Positions 9,474 through 16,711 of a DNA stretch of 64,000 nucleotides are shown piece after piece. The notes beneath the pieces were generated by a model, which was not told the origin of the DNA, did no database searches, and saw only the letters and a program-made list of their open reading frames with translations. Both the position numbers and the translations under genes were made by a program. Position 1 is the stretch's first letter, and each line of letters begins with the position of its first letter. Source of the stretch: JAUIIK01 sp963709995 (lineage in GTDB: Bacteria > Chloroflexota > Chloroflexia > Thermomicrobiales > CFX8); NCBI GenBank assembly GCA_963709995.1, contig CAVPYN010000001.1:372001-436000 (forward strand). Reading direction: 5' to 3'.

Positions 9474-11243
9474 CTAGGAGGTCTTGGCAGCGATGTTGAA
9501 GATGCGCTCGACGATCGAAAGCGTCGCGGCGTAGGTCGAGTCCATGCCGTAGTAGCTCAGTCCACGCGCACCGAGGGTCTGAGCGCGAGTGTACGGTGTG
9601 TCGGACGCGTAGTGGATGACTCCGAGGTCGATTGGAATGTCGGCCAGGTTGATCTGCTCCCCTGAGGGGTAACGGGTCATGAAGGTGTCCTCGTACAGTC
9701 CGGACAGATACGGTCCGGCTTCCATTTCAGCCACGGTGTAGTTCTCGCGGTAGTAGAAATCGAGGTGGCCACGGTTCTGCAAGTACGTCCCGCGCACGGT
9801 GATCGCTCGCTGGTTGTCGAGCGCCGATCCATAGATCAGATACGGTTCGAGGTCGGCGCTTGAGAAGGCGTTTTCGAACCAGTAGGTGTTTTCCGAGTGT
9901 TCGTCGTAGACGACGTCGGAGATCATGACATCGCCGATGCGGGCGTTGAGAGTCGCCGCTTTGCCCAGGATGTAGACGCCGCGTAGATCTTCGACCGTTT
10001 GAGCCACCTGGGTCATGATGTGGTAGGCCGCCATCCCGAGCGGATAGTTGATGTTGATGATGACGGCGTCCCGGTCACGAAACGATCCGATCGTTGCCCG
10101 AATTCTCGGATCGAGGTCCTCATCGTGCAGTTTCGCGAGGTCGATCAGTTGCATCCCGGCGTCGATCACGCTTTCGGGTTTGATGTTGACGATTCCCCTC
10201 TCTGCCTCCTCACGGTCGCGCACGACACGTTCGTCTGGAAAGTCGCGGTAATAGTAGCGAGCAGCGAAATAGAGCAGATTATCCCACGAGGCGTCGATAT
10301 CTCCCGCCTGCAGTTTCCGCAATTCGGGTAGCAGGTCGGGCAGGTGACCGTCCTCAAGGTAGCGGATCAGTGCTTCCCGTCGCCGGCGGGCCGCGCCGGA
10401 GAGGATGTTAACGATCGAATGGGTGTTCGATGAAATGAAGTAAGTTGGCCTGCCGGAAAGCTCGAGCCGTTCGGTGACTTGCCGCGCTGGCTGCCACCAG
10501 CGGCTGGTAGCGCGGGCATAGCCAAGGTAGGTGCCGCCGAGCATGTGCAACTTGAGATCCTGCCGGTGGGTCGCCAGCCTGCGGAGATTGTGGAAGAATT
10601 GTTCACCCCAGGCTCCGGCTAGCCGTGCCCAGTCGCCAGGCTCTATCCCGATACGTGTACGCACCTCGTCGAGGAGATCGGGATTGCTCTCCTCTTCCGG
10701 TAAGCGAATCATCTCTAGCAACCGCTCATCCTGCCTGCAGATGCGGTGGAGCTTGTTCCATTCGATTTGCCAGGCAACGATAGTCGGGATCAGGTCATCG
10801 AGATCAGAAGTCGAGGCAACAAAGACCGCCAACGTGTCAGACCCGTCGAAGTGCCACCTTCGCCGGCGGCCCGGAGCGGAGACCGCCGCCCAGTGCTCCA
10901 CATCCCGGTAGCCTGCCCGATCGAACATCCGCTCTGACTGGCTCAGTGCGACGACCCTGACGCCGAGAATCTCCGGAGGCAAGCGCAAGGAGCTGTACAT
11001 GAACGCGCCCATGTCTGGCTCCGGTTCCGCGCCGCCTGCATGCAGCGATGACGCGATGTTGATATGCGCCGGAACCAGAACGTCGACGGCGATTGGGCCT
11101 GATGAGCGCAAAAGCGTATTGTACGTCCGCACATAGAGATCGACCTCGCGCCTGCCCGCCTCGTAGAAGGCGTCGCGCGATGAGCGATCCGGGAAGCGGT
11201 GCTCGTTGGAGAATTCAGGAAACTCAGGAGGATCGGCGACCAT
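9474..11243 (-). CDS. large protein with nucleoside-phosphorylase-like C-terminal domain (DUF6909-like)
   Basis: 589 residues, soluble, no signal peptide. The first half (to about residue 370) is mostly helical with no domain I recognise beyond a general likeness to an uncharacterised actinobacterial/chloroflexal family. The last 220 residues carry signs of the nucleoside phosphorylase/nucleosidase fold: a strand then ININYPLGMAAYHIM, GVYILGKAATLNARIGDVMI (glycine-rich strand followed by the 'GDV' element), EMEAGPYLSGLYE (residues about 506-518, the EMEA ribose-binding motif), and a late HYASDTPYT where these enzymes have their catalytic Asp. A ribosyl-substrate enzyme or sensor is inferred. 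The ATG has a weak Shine-Dalgarno. Adjacent genes give no functional clue. Confidence 0.7.
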   Translation of the reverse strand: MVADPPEFPEFSNEHRFPDRSSRDAFYEAGRREVDLYVRTYNTLLRSSGPIAVDVLVPAHINIASSLHAGGAEPEPDMGAFMYSSLRLPPEILGVRVVALSQSERMFDRAGYRDVEHWAAVSAPGRRRRWHFDGSDTLAVFVASTSDLDDLIPTIVAWQIEWNKLHRICRQDERLLEMIRLPEEESNPDLLDEVRTRIGIEPGDWARLAGAWGEQFFHNLRRLATHRQDLKLHMLGGTYLGYARATSRWWQPARQVTERLELSGRPTYFISSNTHSIVNILSGAARRRREALIRYLEDGHLPDLLPELRKLQAGDIDASWDNLLYFAARYYYRDFPDERVVRDREEAERGIVNIKPESVIDAGMQLIDLAKLHDEDLDPRIRATIGSFRDRDAVIININYPLGMAAYHIMTQVAQTVEDLRGVYILGKAATLNARIGDVMISDVVYDEHSENTYWFENAFSSADLEPYLIYGSALDNQRAITVRGTYLQNRGHLDFYYRENYTVAEMEAGPYLSGLYEDTFMTRYPSGEQINLADIPIDLGVIHYASDTPYTRAQTLGARGLSYYGMDSTYAATLSIVERIFNIAAKTS

Positions 11244-11373
11244 CTGAACTCCTCATCTGCGCGTTCACCGGCGGTTGCAACGAGCAACCTGCTTCCAGCC
11301 TACCGCGTGGAGGGCAATGCAACACAGCGGTTCATTCTGGACACGAGCGATCCGTGCCGCGTCCAAAATGAAA

Positions 11374-11409
11374 GTACCGTTGCCGGAATCTGACTCGCGG
11401 CAACGGTAC
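11374..11409 (-). terminator. terminator-like stem-loop after the lipoprotein gene
   Basis: Perfect 12-base arms GTACCGTTGCCG and CGGCAACGGTAC around a 12-base loop. It lies between the end of the minus-strand lipoprotein gene and the start of the next minus-strand gene. In the minus direction it is followed by a T-rich stretch (TTTCATTTT), as expected for an intrinsic terminator. Confidence 0.75.
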
Positions 11410-11441
11410 GTATTCAAACAAAACCAGGCCCGGAGCTGCCC

Positions 11442-11846
11442 CTATGGGTTTGTGAAGATCTCTCCGGATTCTATGCCTTCCTGGAAACTCTGGAGCACGA
11501 GCTCGGCGACCGGGCCTTCAGCCTCAAGTTCATCGACACGTTCGGTGAGGATCTGCTCAAGCTTTTCATCGCTGCATTCGAGTTCGTCGGACTTCGAACT
11601 GATTTCTTCAATTGAGGACTGGAAGTTCGTCAGCGCCTCCGGCTCGTCTTCGCTGGTGAATTCCGCGAGATCCATGGTGGAGAGCTCGTCAAGCAGTGTC
11701 TGCGTATCTTTGATGAACAGGTCCCCAAGCTGTTCACAGGTTTCTGCATCCGCGGCACTTTCCGCGTCAGCATCATCACCGTCGTCACCACCACAGGCGG
11801 CGAAGACAAGCAAAAACACCAGGAGCAACGGTAGAATTCGGCGCAT
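11442..11846 (-). CDS. small secreted lipoprotein, function unknown
   Basis: 134 residues from the ATG at 11846, which has GAGGGA 8 bases upstream; an ATG 5 codons earlier is possible. The sequence opens with a charged start and a leucine-rich helix ending in the lipobox VFAACGG, so Cys18 would be lipid-modified and the protein held on the outer face of the membrane. After a Gly/Asp linker comes an acidic helical domain with two further Cys (AETCEQLGDLF and DELECSDEKLE) that may form a disulfide. It resembles the many short alpha-helical lipoproteins of Actinobacteria and Chloroflexota. It appears monocistronic with its own terminator. Confidence 0.75.
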   Translation of the reverse strand: MRRILPLLLVFLLVFAACGGDDGDDADAESAADAETCEQLGDLFIKDTQTLLDELSTMDLAEFTSEDEPEALTNFQSSIEEISSKSDELECSDEKLEQILTERVDELEAEGPVAELVLQSFQEGIESGEIFTNP

Positions 11847-12013
11847 CGAGAAATCCCTCATCCCGTTCTAATCGACGAGTCCACTGGATTCGATTATAGG
11901 CGGTTGGCGTAGGCTGGTCGATGTAACCAGGTCACAGGACCGGTCACAGTTTTCGTCCAGTGCTGTTCAATTGGGGCCAATGATCGGCGTGTTGGCGTGA
12001 AGGGACAGGCATC

Positions 12014-12832
12014 ATGTCATGGTTTCGACGTTCGAAGAACCCGGATCCGGCAGACGCCACCCCGTCTTCGCCCGCTCCCGCTGGAATTGACCCGGAGACA
12101 GCTGAGCGCCGGAGAGTCCGGTTAGAGCGACGGATCGCCAACCTCGAGCACGACATCGACCGGGCCGCCAGCGCCGGCAAACCTGGCAATCACTGGAGCC
12201 AGCGAATTGGCGAGATCGAAGCGGCAATCAAGCAGGGTAATGCCGATGTCCAACGGATAACCACGGCGATCGATCGGTTGCCGCCATGCCCGTTGCCGGA
12301 GACGCCGGTCGAAGAAATAGACGTATCGGTCGAGATTCCGGCGACCGTCCGTTTTCGGATCGGCGACGAGGAATTCCGCTACAGTGAAGAGGTGGATTGG
12401 ACCGAGCGCGGCGAACAGCGTAGCCAGGCCGGTCTGCGCCGGTTCGAGGGCGATCCCTCGATGCTGATAGCGGGCGATGTTCCCGGAGATCGTCGGGGGG
12501 CGCTGGACGAACACCTGCACCACGCGCTTGGCGCGCTGGCGATTCAGCTCCATGACGAGGGCGACGTCACCGAGCGCCAACCCGGGATCACGCTGCACGA
12601 TCTTGCCACTCCTTGCCCGGTCTGCGGGAACTGGCGGGATTTGCGCGGTCGCTGCATCACCTGCCAGCGCCGTGAGTGGCAAGTTTCCGAGATCCGGGGG
12701 GAAGTCCAGCGCCTGATCGATGAACGGAACCATATGCTCGAGGAGATGGCTCGCCAGCGTGAAGCCTTGCCAATCCTCCAGCGCCAACTCCGGGATGCAC
12801 GGGCCGAGTTGGAGAAGTACACATCAGGCTAG
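12014..12832 (+). CDS. coiled-coil protein with a central zinc ribbon, unknown function
   Basis: 272 residues; the ATG at 12014 follows AAGGGACAGG. After a short basic start and a proline-rich linker there is a coiled-coil segment (about residues 28-90, ERRRVRLERRIANLEHDIDR), a beta-rich middle (VEIPATVRFRIGDEEFRYSEE), a two-knuckle zinc ribbon CPVCGNW...CITCQ at about residues 200-219, and a second coiled coil to the end. No enzyme motif is visible. The coil-ribbon-coil layout suggests a structural or protein-binding role. The stop overlaps the end of the convergent phosphotransferase gene by 4 bases. Confidence 0.7.
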   Translation: MSWFRRSKNPDPADATPSSPAPAGIDPETAERRRVRLERRIANLEHDIDRAASAGKPGNHWSQRIGEIEAAIKQGNADVQRITTAIDRLPPCPLPETPVEEIDVSVEIPATVRFRIGDEEFRYSEEVDWTERGEQRSQAGLRRFEGDPSMLIAGDVPGDRRGALDEHLHHALGALAIQLHDEGDVTERQPGITLHDLATPCPVCGNWRDLRGRCITCQRREWQVSEIRGEVQRLIDERNHMLEEMARQREALPILQRQLRDARAELEKYTSG

Positions 12833-13842
12833 GTCCAGAGATCTCGCACGAGTTCGTCGATAAATTCAGGCGACGTGAAGATCCGGCATTTCGCCAGCGT
12901 CTCTTCATTGACGATCGCTCGATCGCCCGATTCGGCCACGGCCAGCGCCCAGGCGCACCAGGCAATGGCACGCAGCGCCGCGATACGCTTGGCGATTGCC
13001 AGGGCGCGAGAATAGCGTTCCCGGTCTAACTCCGGCCGCTTGCCAAGGTAGGCGTCGATGAAGCGGCGTTCATCCTCCGCTGAAAGCTGGGCCGCCCCAC
13101 GGTCCCGCCAGAGCGTCGTCGTTGGAAGAAGAAAATGGGCCAGATCGAGGACGGTAGGACCGATCCTGGCCTTCTCCCAGTCGATCAGCCAGATCCGGCC
13201 TCCATCGACGATGAAGTTATGCGAGTTGAGATCCGTGTTGATGATGGCCAGATCACAACTGGCCAGCGCATGTTCTGTTCGAGGCATGGCGCGCACTCGA
13301 TCGAGCAGCAACGCGACGGCATCCCAACGACATTGCATCGCCTGCGTCGACTCCGGCGCATCCCCGATCAACCGGTCGACCTCGTCGAGAATCGACCGGA
13401 CCGGGTTGCGGTGGTCCTGGAGATGATGCGCCTCCGGGATGCCGGCGCGGTGGATTCGTGCAACGCAGCGGGCGGCCATCTCGATATCTTGCCGGTAATC
13501 CAGCGGGCGTCCGGGAAGAAACTCGATCAGCATGTAGGGGTACGGCAGCTCTGGCGGGTCTGTCTCGATGCCAATAACCTGTGGCGTCCGTGCGGTCTCC
13601 GCGAGCAATTCCAGCGCCCCCGCTTCGTAGTGCACTTGCTCCTCGACGCCGAGTCCCATTTGCGACCCGGTGACGATCCGCAACACCACATCTCCAGATG
13701 ATGTCGCCGCCCGGTAGTTCATCGTGTATTCACCAGCCGCCAGGAAGTGGACCGAAGCGGGATCAACCTGGACGAAGGATCGTTTGAGTTGCCTGATGAC
13801 CTGCTGCAGAAGTTGCTTATTCGGTTGGAGAACGTCGCTCAC
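12829..13842 (-). CDS. aminoglycoside phosphotransferase family kinase
   Basis: 337 residues of the APH/choline-kinase fold. The N-lobe has YTMNYRAATSSGDVVLRIV (strand and ATP Lys region) and the hinge YPYMLIEFLPGRPL. The catalytic loop is TDLNSHNFIV (HxDxxxxN family, with T in place of the usual His) and the metal-binding Asp lies in IWLIDWEKARIG. Family members phosphorylate small hydroxylated compounds (aminoglycosides, homoserine, choline, methylthioribose). The substrate is not evident. Divergently transcribed from the class V aminotransferase with about 70 bases between. Confidence 0.85.
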   Translation of the reverse strand: MSDVLQPNKQLLQQVIRQLKRSFVQVDPASVHFLAAGEYTMNYRAATSSGDVVLRIVTGSQMGLGVEEQVHYEAGALELLAETARTPQVIGIETDPPELPYPYMLIEFLPGRPLDYRQDIEMAARCVARIHRAGIPEAHHLQDHRNPVRSILDEVDRLIGDAPESTQAMQCRWDAVALLLDRVRAMPRTEHALASCDLAIINTDLNSHNFIVDGGRIWLIDWEKARIGPTVLDLAHFLLPTTTLWRDRGAAQLSAEDERRFIDAYLGKRPELDRERYSRALAIAKRIAALRAIAWCAWALAVAESGDRAIVNEETLAKCRIFTSPEFIDELVRDLWT

Positions 13843-13914
13843 GCTTGGTCGCCTTCACTCTCCCCGTGTGCTAGCGTCACGACTCATCAACGTCCGGAAC
13901 GAAAACAGGAAATC

Positions 13915-15108
13915 ATGGAGAAGCACAAGGTGAATGGTACGGCCGCAACAGCCGCAATGTTTCGCGAGGAATTCATGCGAACGGACGAATGGGTCTACTT
14001 CGATCATGCGTCCACTGGCTACTATCCGGTACGAACGGTCAACGCCATACAGGAGTATGCGACTCGCGCAGCTGATCCGATCTCCTATGACACCGAGCGC
14101 AACGAACAACTTTGGCAATCGACGCGCGAGCAGGTTGCGGCATTGACCGCCACTACCGCGGGGCAGGTGGCCTTTACGTCTTCGCTTTCGGAAGCGATGA
14201 ACCTTTTTGCCAACGGGCTCAACTGGTCGTCGAGCGACAACGTCATCGTGCCCGCTGGCGAGTTTCCGTCAGTAACTTACACCTACGTCAACATTCGCAA
14301 GCGCTATGGCATCGAGCTGCGACGAATCCCGTCGGATGCGCGTGGCCGCACCGACCTCGCGGCGATCATCAGCGCCATCGACGGCAACACTCGCGCTATT
14401 GCCCTTTCCCACGTCGAGTGGGCTGACGGATACCGCAACGACATCGCGGCGCTCGGCGTGGTCTGCCGTTCGAAGGGCGTCGAACTCTTCGTCGACGTTA
14501 CCCAGTCGCTCGGCGCGCAGCCGGTTGATGTCGAGACTTGGGGTGCATCGGCGGTGGCCGCGCACAGCTACAAGTGGTTGCTGGGTGGTCATGGGCTCGG
14601 TGTAGCCGCGTTTTCCACGGACGCCATCGATCGCATCTACCCGGCCTACGCGGGATTCCACTCGTTCCAAACGACACTCGATGATTCCAGCTACAGCTAT
14701 GACGACACCAATCGCGACTTCGATTTCAAACCCGGCGCGCACCGATACCAGACGGGAGGCTTCGACAAGCTATCGACAACCGCCCTCCATGCTTCACTCT
14801 CGCTGATCCTGGAAGCAGGGCCGGAGCGGACGAGCGTCCACGGGGCGGAACTGGTCGAGAGACTCGCAGAGGGCGTGATGGCCAAGGGCTATGAAGTCGC
14901 CTCTGATCTAAGTCCGTCGCACCGTTCCCAGTTCCTGGCGATCACCTCCGGCAGTGTTGAGCGGGATCAGCAGGTAATCGACTGCCTCCATGCCAATAGT
15001 GTCAAGGTCACCCTGCGACCGAAAGGTATCCGGGTCGCGCCCTACTTCTATCACGACGCCTCGGACGTCGAGCGCTTTCTCGCGGCATTACCCGCGAGCA
15101 GGGGCTAG
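13915..15108 (+). CDS. class V aminotransferase (cysteine desulfurase-like, PLP)
   Basis: 397 residues from the ATG at 13915 (ACAGGAAATC just upstream). The open frame reaches further back to 13747, but that part lies inside the opposite gene and is unlikely to be used. Family landmarks: YFDHASTGYYP near the start, AFTSSLSEAMNLFANGL (cofactor phosphate region), ALSHVEWADGYRNDI (usually S-H-V-x-x-x-x-G), the PLP Asp region FVDVTQSLGA, and the Schiff-base Lys in AHSYKWLLGGHG. The catalytic Cys loop of true cysteine desulfurases is not present, so an isopenicillin-N-epimerase-like or selenocysteine-lyase-like enzyme is more likely. Confidence 0.88.
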   Translation: MEKHKVNGTAATAAMFREEFMRTDEWVYFDHASTGYYPVRTVNAIQEYATRAADPISYDTERNEQLWQSTREQVAALTATTAGQVAFTSSLSEAMNLFANGLNWSSSDNVIVPAGEFPSVTYTYVNIRKRYGIELRRIPSDARGRTDLAAIISAIDGNTRAIALSHVEWADGYRNDIAALGVVCRSKGVELFVDVTQSLGAQPVDVETWGASAVAAHSYKWLLGGHGLGVAAFSTDAIDRIYPAYAGFHSFQTTLDDSSYSYDDTNRDFDFKPGAHRYQTGGFDKLSTTALHASLSLILEAGPERTSVHGAELVERLAEGVMAKGYEVASDLSPSHRSQFLAITSGSVERDQQVIDCLHANSVKVTLRPKGIRVAPYFYHDASDVERFLAALPASRG

Positions 15109-15284
15109 ACCGAATTGGAACGTGGTTGATCGTCGTTGACTGAAAAGGCGGCCTTGCTTCCGGGCCGGCATCCGCTGGGTGAGTGCGTCTACTCGTCTCC
15201 CTGACCGGGGAAAATGCCGCCCAGTCACGCGGCGCATCGGCCAGAACACCCCGTCACTGCCAATAGATGGACTACTCCGCGGCT

Positions 15285-15342
15285 GTCAAGTAGTTGACTG
15301 TCCCTGTATTGATCCACGCCTAGTCTGGGGAAAGACCAGACT
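15285..15342 (+). promoter_or_regulatory. two dyads upstream of the RTX-type gene
   Basis: In the 264-base gap before the calcium-repeat protein, GTCAA (15285-15289) faces TTGAC (15294-15298) across 4 bases, and AGTCTGG (15322-15328) faces CCAGACT (15336-15342) across 7. The first includes a TTGACT that could serve as a -35 box. The second lies 30 bases before the ATG and could act as a 5'UTR hairpin or operator. The rest of 15109-15372 shows nothing else I can name. Confidence 0.35.
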
Positions 15343-15372
15343 CGACTACGAATCTTAGAAGGGACGGGGACG

Positions 15373-16515
15373 ATGCAAGCAGGAACCTCAATCAGGACAA
15401 CCGTTCGACGCGTGGGCTCGAACCTTGCCATCGGATCGACCGTGGCGATGCTGGCGTTGATGTTCCCAATCGGGCCAGCCAGCGCGCAGAGTGTCCCTAC
15501 CTGTAACGGGATTGCTGCGACGATTGTCGGGACCGATGGCATTGACCGGATTACGGGCACCGCCGGACGAGACGTCATCGTTGCCCTTGCTGGTGATGAC
15601 TCGATCTATGGCCTCGGCGGCAACGACGTGATCTGTGGTGACGATGGCAACGATTCGATAACCGCTGGCGACGGTCGCAACTGGATCCAGGGCGGTTCCG
15701 GGAATGACACGATCGTCAGCGGCGCCGCGAACGACACAATTTTCGGCGAAGCTGGCGTGGACACCATCTACGGCGGAGCGGGAAGCGACTACATTGACGG
15801 CGGGCTCGACGACAACTGGCTCTACGGCCAGGACAACGATGACACGATCATCGGCAGCTCGGGCGTCGACATCATCAACGGCGGCAGTGGTGATGACAAC
15901 ATCTGGGCGGAAGGCGGCGACGACGTCGTCGACGGCGCCCAGGGCAACGACCAGATCTTCGCCGGGCCGGGAGCGGATCGTCTCTATGGCGGCGATGGCA
16001 ATGACACGATCAGTGGTGGCGGCGGAAATGACGAGATCGTCGGTGGCGCCGGTGATGATGAGCTATCTGGTGATAATGAGAATGATCTGATCTTCGGTGG
16101 CGCTGGCAATGACACGGCCACCGGCGGGGCGGGAAATGACGAGATCGTCGGCGAGACTGGCAACGATGAGATTCATGGCGGATCTGGTGACGACAATCTC
16201 TGGGGGCTTGAAAATGACGACACGATGTTCGGCGGCTCCGGTCGGGACTTCCTCGATGGCGACTCTGGCGATGATTTCATGGACGGTGGATCGGGGAACG
16301 ACATTCTGGCCGGTCGCAACGGTAACGACAGCTTTGTCGGCGGCACAGGTGATGACATCCTGATCGGCGGGCCGGGACGCGACGCCCTCTGGGACCCGGT
16401 CGGTTTCAATACTCTGGACGGCGAAACAGGAACCGATGCCTGTAACAACTCCTGGTTCATGATTGGCGCGTCATTTAGCTGCGAGCGCACACTGGTCGTC
16501 CAGCCGAGTCCCTAA
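15373..16515 (+). CDS. secreted RTX-type calcium-binding repeat protein
   Basis: 380 residues: a signal peptide (basic start TTVRRVGSN, hydrophobic core, likely cleavage after GPASA), a short Cys-containing cap (PTCNG, DVICGDDG), then about 30 back-to-back nonapeptides of the GGxGxDxhx type, the Ca2+-binding parallel beta-roll of hemolysin-like proteins, and a final cap with two Cys (TDACNNSW, ASFSCERT). RTX proteins in Gram-negatives leave through type I secretion using a C-terminal signal; here there is a normal Sec signal and no type I exporter nearby, so Sec export to the cell surface is inferred. No enzymatic domain is fused to the repeats. Confidence 0.9.
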   Translation: MQAGTSIRTTVRRVGSNLAIGSTVAMLALMFPIGPASAQSVPTCNGIAATIVGTDGIDRITGTAGRDVIVALAGDDSIYGLGGNDVICGDDGNDSITAGDGRNWIQGGSGNDTIVSGAANDTIFGEAGVDTIYGGAGSDYIDGGLDDNWLYGQDNDDTIIGSSGVDIINGGSGDDNIWAEGGDDVVDGAQGNDQIFAGPGADRLYGGDGNDTISGGGGNDEIVGGAGDDELSGDNENDLIFGGAGNDTATGGAGNDEIVGETGNDEIHGGSGDDNLWGLENDDTMFGGSGRDFLDGDSGDDFMDGGSGNDILAGRNGNDSFVGGTGDDILIGGPGRDALWDPVGFNTLDGETGTDACNNSWFMIGASFSCERTLVVQPSP

Positions 16516-16539
16516 TCACGATCAGTCAGAGATCAAGAC

Positions 16540-16577
16540 CGCCAGCGAGAGGGTCACCCTCTCGCTGGCGAATTTTT
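16540..16577 (+). terminator. intrinsic terminator of the RTX-type gene
   Basis: Perfect 14-base arms CGCCAGCGAGAGGG / CCCTCTCGCTGGCG with a TCA loop, followed by AATTTTT, 24 bases after the stop codon. This is the clearest rho-independent terminator in the window. The following 16578-16711 holds no recognisable feature. Confidence 0.93.
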
Positions 16578-16711
16578 GCTGGGGCTGACTTTCACCCTGA
16601 GAGTACGTCCGGGGGCGACACACGACCTGAACAAGGAGATACGACGTCGCTTGCCGTTCTGCTCGGCAATACAGGCGACGCTTCGAGCACGGTGGTGACC
16701 CGGCCGAGCAT

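Noticed and set aside
15550..16400. 27-base periodic repeats resembling a CRISPR or tandem repeat array
   Set aside because: The period equals one nonapeptide of the RTX beta-roll and the DNA units are not identical, so it is a protein repeat.
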